Counted from the stretch's first letter, positions 8,507 through 19,591 are shown. The stretch is 64,000 nucleotides of DNA from Plazaster borealis (GCA_021014325.1 CM037469.1:14264663-14328662); one strand, 5' to 3'. The notes: generated from the sequence alone by a model not told the origin. A program made the numbers and translations.

Positions 8507-11500
8507 CTGTAAAGCTCGTTCTTCTCTGTCCAACAGAGAAGGATCCGTCAGTAAATCCACGTGACCTCTTCTCTTTGGTATCTCTGCAACATAGCTAGAC
8601 GTGTTCTCCAGTCGGCTCATCTCCAGCGATCGTTTCCTCGCGGAGCTCTTGGACGGCGTGCTCCGACCGCTCGAGGGACTGACGGTCGAGTTGAGGCTTG
8701 CAGCTATGGATACCGGTGAAAGCGAGCAGGCAGCCCCCGGGGGCATGTGGACGTAGCTCATGGCTGCCAGGAGTTTCTTACGTGGGTCGTGGGAGAATGT
8801 CTTCTCGGTTGGGGAGTATCTCATCTGGGATAAAGATGGCGTCGATGACGTCATAGCCGAGGTGGACAACGCTCCCCCAGTTCTGCATGGGGAAACCGAA
8901 CTCTGTAGATTTTCTAGGGAGATGCTCCCGTTGAAGAAAGACGGTGAGGAGTGTGCCGATAGAGATGACGCGGATGAATAGTGCGGAAGGAATCCGTGTT
9001 TTAAGACGTCTTCGGATGTGTGTGCAGATGAAACCATTGATGAGGTCTTAGCTGATGTTATAACTGCGCATGTGTTGCCAAACGAAGAAGGGACGGCTGG
9101 TGAGAGTGATTGAGATGTCTGGTTCTCAGGAAGGCTCCGTAGCGAGTCTTTCAAATCAGGCTTGACGCTCTGCCTCTTAAAAGTATACTCCTTTTGCTCA
9201 GTGTTTCCGACGACACAGGAAAAGTCCCGGAGATGACCAGCAAAGGCAGCATCAATTGCATCACTCACAGAAACAGATTTGCCCTCCAGTATAGCCCGTT
9301 GCAACATGGATTCTTTCGTAGGTTGACTTCTGAATGCTGGGGGCGGTGTCTCGGAGAGGTTTTCGGGTATCCCACCGCTGACACCATTTGTGCACGTGTT
9401 GCTTTTTAGTGTATCAGGAGCAGGTGACAAAGATGGCGAGGTTGTAAGATCAATGACGTCACAGTGTTGTTGCTCTGCATCATTTGACGTTGGTATTTTT
9501 GCCTTGGTCTTGGCCCCATACCACTGTCGTTGTAACATAAACTGTGCAAAGATGTTTCTGTCGTCAGAGTCCTGGGACGCATGGCTTAAATGTTTTTCCT
9601 TCTTTGGTTGTTTTGACTTGAGTTTGTCCAAACTTGCTTTTAGGCTGTATTGGTGCATATGTCCCTTTCTCCCCTTGTCAATGTCTTCAAGAGTTTCTCT
9701 ACTATATTCTCGGCCATAATCACTTCCTCTATCATTATATCGTCTCTGCATTTGTTTGTTTTGATCGACTTTTGAAGTGGCATCCAAAAGGTATTTATCC
9801 ATCTCTCTTTGGAGTACACTATTCACGCGGTTCCTTTCTCGGTACGCTACAATACGATCCGGATCGGAGTCGACTTGATCGGGATCAATATGATCCGGAA
9901 CGCGTTGATCCGGCACTTGCTGTTCCGGGCTTTTTTCCTGCAGATCAGGAGGAGAATTATTTTTGAGTCTGGATGATTTCTGGGCCACTTCGGTTGATGC
10001 GTCTTTGTTAAGTGGGTACAAAGGGAGTGTTAGAGCGTTGTAGAATACTGGCGACGATGCCGAAGTGTGATCGGCGGTGGAGGTTTTTTGAGGATGGCTC
10101 GTTGCTGCTGATTCGGAAGTGAAGGATGGCGGGATTGGACAGGGTGAATAAACACTCTGTGGCGTCAGAACTGGCATCGTCGGAGACTCGTTTCCTGACG
10201 AGTTGGCTTTCTTAGGTGACGAGCTGGCCTCACTCGTCAGACACTTTGTGATATTTGCCACGTTGGCAACTTGGCGGACCAGCGGGACGGGGTTGGCCTG
10301 CCCGGTGTAAACACCACCCAGATGGCTAACGAAGGCTCTATCGTCTGGAATGTCCACTCGTAATGGTCGAGCTAAGCTCTCACTCATTAACAGTTTCTTG
10401 GTGGTGTTTTTGATCACGCCTTGAGTCGGCTGATCCGGCTCGTCGAGTGGTTTCAAGATCTCGTTCATCTTAGCCCCGGCAGCGAACGATGACGCGATGA
10501 GTCGTAATGGGGAGGCGGCGCGGTTGGGTTGGTGAGGTCGCCCTGGTGTTGATACAACACTCGGTGCATCACGAGAAAGGGTAGGTATACCTGAGATAGA
10601 GACGAGGGTCGGTGGGCTGATGCTCCGGTAGCGTCTTCGGGTTCGGTAGTGAGCTCGCTTTAGATGCGGGCTCGTGACAGCTGCCGTGGGTGTGCCTGTT
10701 GTGTGTTTAATCAAGACGCCATGTACGCGATCTCTACGTGATGCCGACAGGTTGGGCTCGGTGACGATGTCGTGCGCTTTCATATCATGGGATGACAACC
10801 CGTGGTTTGCGAGTCTATGAATTTGGATTTCCCGCACGGGTAAGGGCATACCGTTCTTAGGTAAGACATTCTCGTGGGTTAGTACCCCAGCGTGTGCGGG
10901 TACCTCGGGGTGGGGAGGTACCTGGACAGCGGTAGTCCCGTTAGAGTCTGAGAGTAATAACTCCTCATCTGGTTGCGGTACATGGTGGTGATGAAGGTGA
11001 TGATGTATATGATGAAAGATGGGTGCACCTCTAGTTTTACTACGCGGTCGAGATGCTGTTGGTGTCGGCACGGGGTGGGAACCACCAACCCTTGCAGTGG
11101 ACCGTACATCCGTGATTCGTAAAGAAGAGGACTTGTTCTGTTGGGTGATAAGAGAGGCTGCATGGCTTCTCCCGCGTTCGTAGGCCAAATAAGCAGCTCT
11201 AGTTGCCTCATAGGATTGCATGCTTGCCGACATAGGTACACTGGAAGACGGTGTGACTTTTGAAAACTCCTTGGCTAGGTTCAAGTTCTTCTCATGAACT
11301 GTACGTTTTGTTGGAATGCCTGTAGCAGAGTGCGCCAAAACAGGTGCGGGTCTTTTCAGTGCAGTTCGTGAAGGCTGATTGTGCTGATCAACTGTAGTTG
11401 ATATCAGTGGATGTAGTTGACCTTGGGACATCTGCGGCATGTCTTTTGCCAACAGTGGGTGCTGATGTTGGTGAGTTGATGGAGTGGAATATACAACGTT

Positions 11501-11947
11501 ACCACGGCGACCAGGTTTGCCAAAACTCATCATTGGAGGTGGTCTGTACACGGACTGTGTTGTCGTCACAGCTGACGTCATCCCATGTCCATTGCTGCAC
11601 AAACTGTGCGATTTGTTGCCAGCCATCGCCCCTGGGTTCGACATCGACATTGATATCAACCTCGGGTCCATCACTGGAGGTCCCCTGGACACAACGCGCT
11701 GTCTCTCGATGGACTTCATCGATAAATCCAGCGGTTTGCTGAGGTCCACCACGCACTCTTCCGGTGGAGGTCGGATCGCGGCGTAGTGGCGTCCGGATTG
11801 CACCGGGCGGTTAACCAGATTCAACGGTCCGTCATATTGTTTGTTCGGATTGCAACGGTGATCCAATCGCACTTGATGCTTCGGCAGCTTCATTCTCTGC
11901 GGTGCCGCGATGGGGTAAAGAGGCTTGGAAGCGACGGTCGCACCCAC
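8507..11947 (-). CDS. BCOR: BCOR-like corepressor, large central exon
   Basis: One exon of 3,441 nt (1,147 codons, phase 0 at both ends), with acceptor ...AACCTACAG and donor GTGAGA. The protein is low-complexity, rich in Ser, Pro, Thr and His, as in the disordered body of BCOR/BCORL1. Visible motifs, numbered within the exon: PLDLS at about 72-76, the CtBP-binding PxDLS consensus; a related PLNLV at about 41-45; a histidine cluster near 310; VIDLT at about 830-834, which fits a SUMO-interacting motif; and a YTFK block near 920 resembling YTFKQP of vertebrate BCOR. The last residues, DREERALQ, match SREQRALQ at the start of the conserved BCOR region. By family knowledge the product would be a nuclear scaffold joining DNA-binding repressors to CtBP and to the PRC1.1 Polycomb complex; partners in this species are inferred. 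Start-codon frames upstream of position 11947 are intronic. Confidence 0.93.
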
Positions 11948-12203
11948 CTGTAGGTTCAACATAATATACCGTTAAAATAACCATAAATAGTAACATAAAC
12001 ATATATAATGAACAATTCCATAGATGCAATGCAGTCATTGAATATTACCTATATGCTGGTACCCGCATTAGTCAAACTGTTGACGGAAATGAGACGACCA
12101 CCAGAATGGTATGGTAGTTTACAGTTTCCATCATAAAACGAGTACCAGAATATTTGTCCCTTCTCTGTTTAGCTTTACTAGTATTTGAAAGAAGGAAAGA
12201 TAC

Positions 12204-12329
12204 TACACTGCAAAAACAATTACATTTGTGTTATTTTAGCACATGACGTTAATTTTGGTTCTCTCTTCGGTATCTATAATGTGACAACACCCATGGTGTC
12301 AATTTTAACACCCCTGTTTTTTGCACTGT
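12204..12329. mobile_element. Family D element, internal deletion
   Basis: Has the TACACTGCAAAAACAATTACA end and the full right arm ending AACACCCCTGTTTTTTGCA, but lacks the left arm block. Confidence 0.75.
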
Positions 12330-12500
12330 CAATGGCCTTTTCGAAACCATGCGGCTTGTGTGCCGGACTCGGGGCTTAAGCTCCATTTTGTTTTGTTATT
12401 TAAAAAATGTGCGCTTTCCTTATACGGGACTTGAACCAGGCGGACGGAGCCCCGAGCCAGAGCCCCAAGCCCAATACGTGGTTTCGAAAATGGATTATCA
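12330..12500. repeat. Foldback with TTTCGAAA ends
   Basis: TTTTCGAAACCATGCGG on the left mirrors ACGTGGTTTCGAAAATGG on the right. In between are GGACTCGGGGCTTAAGC and GAGCCCCGAGCCAGAGCCCC arms. Related to 18738-18935. It lies immediately beside BCOR exon 2. Confidence 0.65.
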
Positions 12501-12524
12501 GTGAAATTGGTCTGGTATCCTTAC

Positions 12525-12636
12525 ATTACGTTGCATTGCCGCTGCCGCCTCTTGTTGGAAGAGAAAGTTGGCCTCCTGCATTACCCGTCGACCTTGCTCA
12601 GCTAGCCTCGCTGTGGCAAACTGCCGTAGCCTCTCT
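12525..12636 (-). CDS. BCOR: BCOR-like gene, helical N-terminal exon
   Basis: 112-nt exon. The acceptor is ...GTTTTCATCAG after a T-rich tract, and the donor is GTAAGG. It reads ERLRQFATARLAEQGRRV, continues through an alanine- and glutamine-rich stretch and ends AAAAMQRN; the whole looks like an amphipathic or coiled-coil helix. Two GT donors lie 5 nt apart (GTAATG and GTAAGG). Only the downstream one leaves phase 0, which is what the large exon needs, and it is also the better consensus. The intron on its 3' side holds a foldback repeat and a CACTGCAAAAA element. The link to the gene rests on phase and strand. I do not recognise this segment in vertebrate BCOR. Confidence 0.7.
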
Positions 12637-12803
12637 CTGATGAAAACATACAGAAAAATTAAAAACTGCATCATTCATTCTTCATTTAAGCGGCACATTG
12701 CTTTCAAATCTCTCATCATTTTGCTGTTTGGAATTTATACTCCTTACAATATCCTTTGTTTAAGAGTTCTTCATGCACAAAAACACCTACAGTGTGTTGT
12801 AGT

Positions 12804-13034
12804 TACACTGCAAAAATCTGGGGTGTTCAAATTGACACAATGGGTGTTGTCGCACATAGATACCGAAGAGAGAATCAACGTTAACACCATAGGGTGCTAA
12901 AATAACACTGATTTCTGGAAAAATTACATTGGTGTTATTTTAACACCATAATATGGTAATTTTGATTCTCTCTTCGGTATCTATGTGTGCCAACACCCAT
13001 GGTGTCAGTTTTACAACCCATGTTTTTTTCAGTT
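12804..13034. mobile_element. Family D palindromic element, copy 3
   Basis: Full length: TTACACTGCAAAAATCTGGGG on the left, mirrored GGTATCTATG and GAGAGAATCAA blocks, and a right end decayed to TTTTTTTCAGTTTAGT. Confidence 0.85.
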
Positions 13035-13074
13035 TAGTGAGTAGTGATTAAAAAATCAAAAAATTGCCTCTCGA

Positions 13075-13305
13075 AATACGCAGATGAAAATACGATCCGC
13101 CATTTTGTCAAAAATTTGGTTCTACAAAATAGCCGACCGTATTCTGTCATGAAATTACACCAAAAAAACACAATTTCCAAGGGAGATTTATGTGAATCAT
13201 TACATTCTTCTATATTGTTTAAACATCTTTCCAACCATCGTCATTTCAAAACTAACGCTTTTTAAAGCCCAAAGCGCCCAATCCGGAGGAAGCGTTCCCC
13301 TTTAA
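13075..13305. mobile_element. Family F MITE, right arm
   Basis: Contains ATCCGCCATTTTGTC, then GTGAATCATTACATTCTTC and GCCCAATCCGGAGGAAGCG, ending at CCCTTTAA (TTAA 13302-13305). The left arm is missing. Confidence 0.7.
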
Positions 13306-14264
13306 CATAAAATGACGTAACAGAAACTATATTTAAAAAAATACTGACTCTCTTTCAGTTTCAGAAGAGGAAACGATCTTCTGATTAAAAAAAAATACTC
13401 TGACAGAATTTATGGCGGAAATGTTCTTTGTACCAGCTTATATGTGTACATATACCAGCTTGTATACAAAGTAAATCTTTAAAATGCAAAAAATAGTTAA
13501 TGGCCTGACGTTTCGACCCTAGCAGAGTCTTCCTCGAAGGCTAAATGACGAGACAACACACATGAACAGGTATATAAGTGTAAAATAAATCTTGTTGAAG
13601 TGACGTTGTTGTTATTGTTGTTTTTTAACCATAAAAAATGACCAGCTTCTTTCAGAAGAATTTGGGGATACGGGTACGGTATTTGCGCACAGAGTATCTT
13701 TTTAAAAACATTATATAAAGAAATCTAATCACCAACGTATATACGTGTAAATAAACAATAACTATTTATTTTTCAGAAATATTAATTGACCATCATTATT
13801 TTTATTTTATTTTTTTGTTATTTTTTTATTTTATTTTGTATTTCTTGGTTCTTTGTAATTTTCTATTATTGTACAGCGCTTTGATCCTTGTTAAAGGCAC
13901 TTTATAAAAACCTACATTATTATTGTTATTATTATAAAAGATTATACTATTGCGATGGAACACAGATTCAGGGAATATTGCGGCATAATATTTATCAGAT
14001 CATAACACATATTTTCATGTCCAATTATAAAATTGAAAGTGCGATTTATCTTTGATAATGACATCAATCCTCCCTTATACTACGGTGGCTTGTCTCGAGT
14101 TCTGCCCCTTAAGCACATTGACCTTAAGAAATGATACTCTTCCACTATTTTCGAAGAAACGGAATTACAATGAAGCTTGTTAATGGCAATTAATTTGTGA
14201 GATGGTATCAGTGGGACGGTCATGGAAACTGTTTGTGTTACAGAGTTATAAATGAAAAGGATGT
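13306..14264. other. Intronic A/T-rich sequence with a second hammerhead-like repeat
   Basis: Minus strand of 13495-13560 reads TTCGAGGAAGACTCTGCTAG then GGTCGAAACGTCAGGCC, a common retroelement motif of the same layout as the 8.0 kb fragment. The rest is T-rich, including TTTTATTTTATTTTTTTG near 13800. No exon seen. Confidence 0.5.
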
Positions 14265-14766
14265 TATAAGGCCACATAAAATGAAAAACAATGTTGGTCG
14301 TCCCCGCCAGACACTACGAAACCCCCGACCCCATTTTTTATTTTTATATTTTATTTAATCATACAAAATTGCCTTTTCAATGATCTTTTTTTTCAGTCAA
14401 ATTTTGCTCCCAGATTGTTCAGCTGAAATTTTTTCAAAATCTATAGGTTGGAAAAGATGTTATTATTTGAAGAAAGGTTATTCATGTAGCAGAAACAAGA
14501 ACAAGTCTTCAAATAATATTTACTTAGGCTACACTGCGTCTTAGTTGTTTGTAATGCTTACAGAAAATGTCATTTAGGATTTAATTGGGTTTAACAAAAC
14601 AAATAAAAACATCAAAATCGCACAAACCCTCTGTTTTATAGTGATTGTAATAATTTCTTTATTCTTTTTTTCATATTTTTGCCATGTCATAAAAAACAAC
14701 AAACAAAACCTCCCACCCCATCCCAAAAAGGACGATCAACAATTTGTTACTGTTATGTGACCTAAC
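14265..14766 (+). mobile_element. ~500-bp dispersed repeat, copy 2
   Basis: Direct-orientation copy of 2380-2877, starting ATAAGGCCACATAAAATG and ending TGTGACCTAA. It carries small insertions and deletions relative to copy 1 but no ORF. Confidence 0.75.
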
Positions 14767-14830
14767 TCGGGGTAGATTCCACCCTTAGTCTCACTTGCTT
14801 GCAAGAAATATTGAAGACAAACACCTGTCA

Positions 14831-15074
14831 TACACTCTAAAAAAAAAAAACTCCCGACTCAGACCCAGATTTCGAAGGTGCTGACCCATTCTTGGGTCAG
14901 GATGACCCGGAATATCATTTTAAAAATTGCCTTTTAAAACTCGGATTCTGCGTAAATTGGAGGCATTTCTGGGTCATTTTAACTCATATTCCGGGTCATA
15001 CTGACCCAGAAATGGTTCAGGCCCCACGGGACCCGGATCCGCGTCAATTATGACCCGGAAGTTTTCAGAGTGTT
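14831..15074. mobile_element. Family E element (GGGTCA/TGACCC), copy 1
   Basis: Ends TACACTCTAAAAAAA and GTTTTCAGAGTGT. The inside is a chain of GGGTCA and TGACCC half-sites arranged as an imperfect palindrome. Confidence 0.85.
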
Positions 15075-15465
15075 GTTACATGTTTTGATATATTGCCGAG
15101 GTCTGGTTCCCTCTTTTTCCGGGCCATGGTATTTTTTGACAGATTTCGAAATACAACTTTCTTTCGAAAATGAAACCAATTCATAATGATTGATTGAATA
15201 AACTACAAACCAACTGATGAGTCTTTTTCAGAATAGAAATTGTGTAACTTTCATTACAGGCCTAGTTTGTGTGTCATAATCAGGTAAACCCGTCCACGTC
15301 ATTTATTGATATTTATTTGAGTAGCAATGCGTTTACACTCAGCCCAAAGCAATCATAATAAACCTAAATATAACTTGCAGTCATTGACAATAAAATATAA
15401 TTGGTCTTATTCTGAATAACATGCGTCGGTCGTCCAACCAGCAGATCCCGTTCAAGTGTTTACCG

Positions 15466-15600
15466 GAATAAGGGTTACCAGCCAAAATACCATGTAGCAT
15501 GTACAATCTGTGACTGGTATCCTGCTTGTCTTTTTGCTAAGCTGAAAATGTGTAAGCAATATTTTCTGCTTAAGCAGCTTATGAAATTCGGCTCTGATGT
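15466..15600 (+). repeat. GGTTACCAGCC / CTTAAGCAGCT repeat, single unit
   Basis: Unit reads GGGTTACCAGCCAAAATACC, then TGTGACTGGTATCCTGCTTG, then CTGCTTAAGCAGCTTATGAA. Shared with 44404-44725 and the array at 56213-57227. Confidence 0.75.
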
Positions 15601-15647
15601 TAAGTTTATAGAATGTGTTTATCTTTGGTAATTTTTAGGGTAAAAGC

Positions 15648-15871
15648 TACACTGTAAAAACTGGGTGTTAAAATTGACACCATAGGTGTTGTCACGTATA
15701 GTATCAAAATTCACACCATACTAGGGTGTTTAAGTAACACTTATTTCTGCCAACACAATTACATTGGTGTTATTTTAACACCCTATGGTGTTAATTTTGA
15801 TTCTCTCTTGGGTTTCCATATAATGACAACACCCAAGGTGTCAAAAGTAACACCCCAGTTTTTGCAGTGTA
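15648..15871. mobile_element. Family D palindromic element, copy 4
   Basis: TACACTGTAAAAACTGGGTG to CCCAGTTTTTGCAGTGTA, with both arms present. Confidence 0.88.
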
Positions 15872-16462
15872 CAGGCAATTAGGTTAAGGACATGACTGAT
15901 TGGCCTGACAGGAAATAAAGGAGACAAACCCTTATATATAAATATAATTATACATAATGAGAGAAGTCGAAAACCTGAATAGATAAGAGACTAGGGCCGT
16001 ATGCGAAGTAGCGGATACAGCTACAGCTACGACTGTTGCTAAGGGTGTTGGCGAAGGACGTCCTATACTTCAACGCACGATGACGCGAAGATCATGCCGT
16101 AGCCGTAGCCGCCAATTCGGACTCCACAAAAAATCAACTTCAAATGAGTCCTAATGACGTCATCTCCAAAGCAGTCGAAGGAATAGACTGGTTCCTTGAA
16201 AATATTGATCGTACGCGCTATATAATAATCGCAGTTTCACGTCAGGTGTCATACACAGAGGGCCGCGACATTGAACAAAACAGCGTATGTTCTATAAATA
16301 AATGCATACTAGGCTAAATAACAATTTATAATTGTTTTCCGGCCATGATAAATTAGAAGGACGACATGTACAGATATACGGGTATTTAATTAAACTATGT
16401 TTACAATGGAGTCTTTGCTGTGGATTGAATGTATGTTTTACCATACATTTCATTATTATTCT
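15872..16462. other. Intronic sequence with a GC-rich degenerate inverted repeat
   Basis: Around 15995-16110 lie AGCTACAGCTACGACTG and TGCCGTAGCCGTAGCCGCC, a decayed foldback of the same style as 51100-51400. Otherwise nothing recognised. Confidence 0.5.
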
Positions 16463-16840
16463 TTAAAGGTATCGTACACGTTTGGTAATGACTCAAAACA
16501 AATATTAGCATAAAAAACTTACTTGGTAACAAGCAACGGAGAGCTGTTTTTAGTATAAATTATTGTAGGAAACGACTCCCTCTGAAGTAACGTAGTTTTT
16601 GAGAAAGAGGTAATTTATCACTAAAATAATAAAAAACTTCTTGCAAGAAGTATTTTATTCCTATCTGAAAGCACACAAATAATGTACAACAAGGGTGTTT
16701 TTTCTTTCATCATTTTCTTGCAACTTCGATGACCAATTGAGCCCAAACTTTCACAGGCTTGTTATTTTATGCATATGTTGGGATACACCAAGTGAGAACA
16801 CTGGTCTTTGACAATTTCCAAACGTGTTCAGTGCCTTTAA
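16463..16840 (-). mobile_element. Family A MITE, copy 2
   Basis: TTAA at 16463-16466 and 16837-16840, with AAAGGTATCGTACACGTTTGG at the left end and the internal CTTGCAAGAAG palindrome. Its right TTAA is also the left TTAA of the next element. Confidence 0.92.
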
Positions 16841-17171
16841 ATGGACACGTTGCCTTCGAATTGGGCGCTTCGGGCTGTACGGCCATCACGGTCCGCCATT
16901 TTGTACGTATAGAACCAAATTTTTAACTCCACAAAATGACGGACCATTGTTAGTACAAGAAGTAAAAAGGAAAAACCACAACATTTCTTTGGATAGTTTG
17001 TGTGAATCATTATTGTTCTACTTTTAAAACATCTTTTCAACGTACATTCGGTTTGCGGTAACATCATATATTTCTACTTTGCTGTGTCTTTTCAACCATA
17101 CTCATTTCATATAAAAAAAACACGCTTTTATAGCCCACATCACCCAATCCGAAAGCAACGTGTCCCTTTAA
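16837..17171. mobile_element. Family F MITE abutting copy A2
   Basis: From the shared TTAA: ATGGACACGTTGCCTTCGAA, mirrored GGTCCGCCATTTTGT and AAAATGACGGACC near the centre, and a right end GCAACGTGTCCCTTTAA (TTAA 17168-17171). Confidence 0.85.
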
Positions 17172-17602
17172 AACGGAAGGACCATTGGTTTGTCAATTAT
17201 AGATACATTCATTTATTATCATTGGTTTTCAATTTACACTCATCACCATCTTTTTGAGAGAGAAAAAACCGTCAGATAAAGAGAGTGTTGTTCCCAAGCT
17301 CGTTTCGTCCAATCAAAAACGGACAAAGCTTTCACCTTGTAATAAAACGATCTTTTCATATTTTTCAATTACAGAAATTGCGGGTTCTGCATGACCTTTC
17401 AGACCATACAAGGAAACGTCAATATTCTTGTGATAAAAATAACTCATTAATATCCTTTGCAACTGTCCATCTGAACAAGCTAGTCAGTGACCCTTTGTAG
17501 TCTGTCTTTTTTGTCAGTATTCATAAATGATTGGAATCTGATTTCGCCGTTCTGTCAAAATCAGATAAAACGCAGCCCCCCCCCCCCGCATCATGTCCCT
17601 GG

Positions 17603-18012
17603 TTAAAATGACACAATGCCTTCGGATTTGGCGCTTTTTGCTATAAAAAATGTTTGTTATGAAATGAATTTGGTTGATTGGAAATATAATTTTCAAAGCA
17701 AAATAGCGTATACTGATTCACATAATAATATCCCTTGAAATTGTGTGGTTTTTGTGTAATTTCATGACAGAACACGTTCCGCTATTTTGTAGACCCATAT
17801 TTTGTTACTCCACAAAATGGAGGACCGTGTATGTCCCGCTGGTTGTATTTCTAGAGACAACTTTATGGGTTGTTTGAATCAATCACAACTCACTAATTAC
17901 AACCATGGAGGTAGAAATACAGCACACTGCGGCTGTATTACTTGTATGAACAGCTCTAGTTCTTGCAAACAGCAACATTTTAAGAGATTTGAAGGCAATG
18001 TGCCCCCTTTAA
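17603..18012. mobile_element. Family F MITE, diverged copy
   Basis: TTAA at 17603-17606 and 18009-18012. Arms ATGACACAATGCCTTCGG and GAAGGCAATGTGCCCCC. The central CGCTATTTTGTAGAC / CACAAAATGGAGGACCG pair is recognisable. Confidence 0.78.
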
Positions 18013-18737
18013 CATAATGTTTCCAATGTGGTCATTTTGCGAAATAAAGGATGGCTGAGTGAGCGTAGACTTGATAACAATTATTATGGAACAGCCCTCG
18101 CCCCCTCGGGTGAAAAACAAGGCGGCATTGTCACGTCCGCTTCACCTTTTGCTATAATATGGGTTATCGTTTTGTAATAATAGCGTGGGCGGTTTAGAGT
18201 CCTCTCTCTAATGACGTTGATTTGAGACAAAATGACTGCACGCAATTTCCCGCGAACATTATTTTTTACAATATTTTATAACCACAAACTCTTCTGATTT
18301 ATAAATGTTTCCTTGTCAACTTGTAATGTAATGTGTTTGTTTAGAGAGACTATTTCCGATGTGAACCATAATAACGAGTAAAGGTAAACGTTAGTATTTA
18401 ATCACCAATGAAAGAAAACAAAAACAAAGTGTGTTTGGTAAACAACGTGACGAGCGTAGACGATACTCTAACAACAAACAAACAACAAACAAACAAACAA
18501 CTAAGTGGTATGAAACTTAACAATCATGTACCGGTACGCACTGTTGACCACTAGGACAAAATAATAAAAGAACCTTCATGACGCAGTCGAATACCTTGTA
18601 ACCAATATAAGTAAATGAATATTGGCTCTAACCTTGATAAAAGGGCCAGGTTATTTTTTCTATCCAGTCTCAGTTTGTTAACATTGCTTGAACGGTAGAA
18701 TTAACAAAGGTGGCCGATACGTAAAACTAGAGTGAAT

Positions 18738-18935
18738 TTAAAGGGCGTTTTCGAAACCACGTCATGGGCTGTGGGCTTGAACTCGGGCTCCGTCAGTTAT
18801 TTGGAAAACGTGTGTTGTGATCCTTATGGGCTTCAGAAAGGCTGGCGGAGCCAAAGCCGGAGCCAAGCCGGAGCCAAGCCGGAGCCAAGCCGGAGCCAAG
18901 CCGGAGCCAAGCCGGAGCAGTGGTTTCGAAAACGG
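18738..18935. repeat. Foldback with TTTCGAAA ends containing a 12-bp tandem array
   Basis: Left GCGTTTTCGAAACCACG, right AGTGGTTTCGAAAACGGCC. Inside the right arm, 18846-18919 is about six copies of GGAGCCAAGCC-type 12-mers. The 12-bp period keeps all frames open, but there is no sign of a gene. It lies 43 bp from BCOR exon 1 as modelled. Confidence 0.8.
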
Positions 18936-18977
18936 CCCCAGTAAGTTTTTAGAATGAAATCTAAAAAAACAGCTTAC

Positions 18978-19123
18978 TTGGTAAGATCGGCATTGGATCC
19001 AAGGACGTAGCTTGCATCCTCGGCCCTGGGCCCGCCTAGATAGTGTAACATCTCTACAGGACCGGGATGTGCGTTGGGGTCGAGGTTGTCTTTCAGGTTA
19101 TACTCGGACAGTTCCCCGTCAGT
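18978..19123 (-). CDS. BCOR: BCOR-like gene, most 5' coding exon found
   Basis: Putative internal exon read on the minus strand: acceptor ...TTTATTTGCAG, then an open frame starting TDGELSEYNLKDNLDPNAH and ending GSNADLT plus two bases, then donor GTAAGC. It is 146 nt and ends in phase 2. The next exon supplies the single base that completes a lysine codon, which supports the join. The sequence is polar and acidic, with no domain I recognise, so it would be part of the disordered N-terminal region of the corepressor. The phase at its 5' side is assumed to be 0. No upstream exon carrying the start codon was found. Assignment to this gene rests on strand, splice sites and phase, not on homology. 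Confidence 0.65.
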
Positions 19124-19215
19124 CTGCAAATAAACAAAAAGTGGAAACTTGCATAAGTTTAACCTTAATTATTTTTTTAATCAAAACATTCTGTCTGAAC
19201 AATGTTGACTCATCC

Positions 19216-19591
19216 TTAAAGGCACTGAACACGTTTGGTAATTGTCAAAGACCAGTGTTCTCACTTGGTGTATCCCAACATATGCATAAAATAACAAGCC
19301 TGTGTAAAATTTGGGCTCAATTGGTCATCGAAGTTGCAAGAAAATTATGAAAGGAAAAACACCCTTGTTGTACAAATTTGTGTGCTTTCAGATATGAATA
19401 AAAACTTCTTGCAAGAAGTTTTTATTATTTTAGTGAGAAATTACCTCTTTCTCAAAAACTACGTTACTTCATAGGGAGTCGTTTCCTACAATGTGTTATA
19501 CAATCAACAGCTCCCCGTTGCTTGTTACCAAGTAAGTTTTTATGCTAATATTTGTTTTGAGTCATTACCCAAACGTGTACGATACCTTTAA
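19216..19591 (+). mobile_element. Family A MITE, copy 3
   Basis: TTAA at both ends (19216-19219, 19588-19591), with AAAGGCACTGAACACGTTTGG on the left and CCAAACGTGTACGATACCTT on the right. Confidence 0.93.

Noticed and set aside
8760..9966. Plus-strand open frames across the large BCOR exon
   Set aside because: Shadows of a real minus-strand exon with long open frame; no homology or own splice sites.
11398..11786. Antisense open frames at the start of the large BCOR exon
   Set aside because: Same reason; the minus-strand reading carries the PLDLS motif and the conserved frame.
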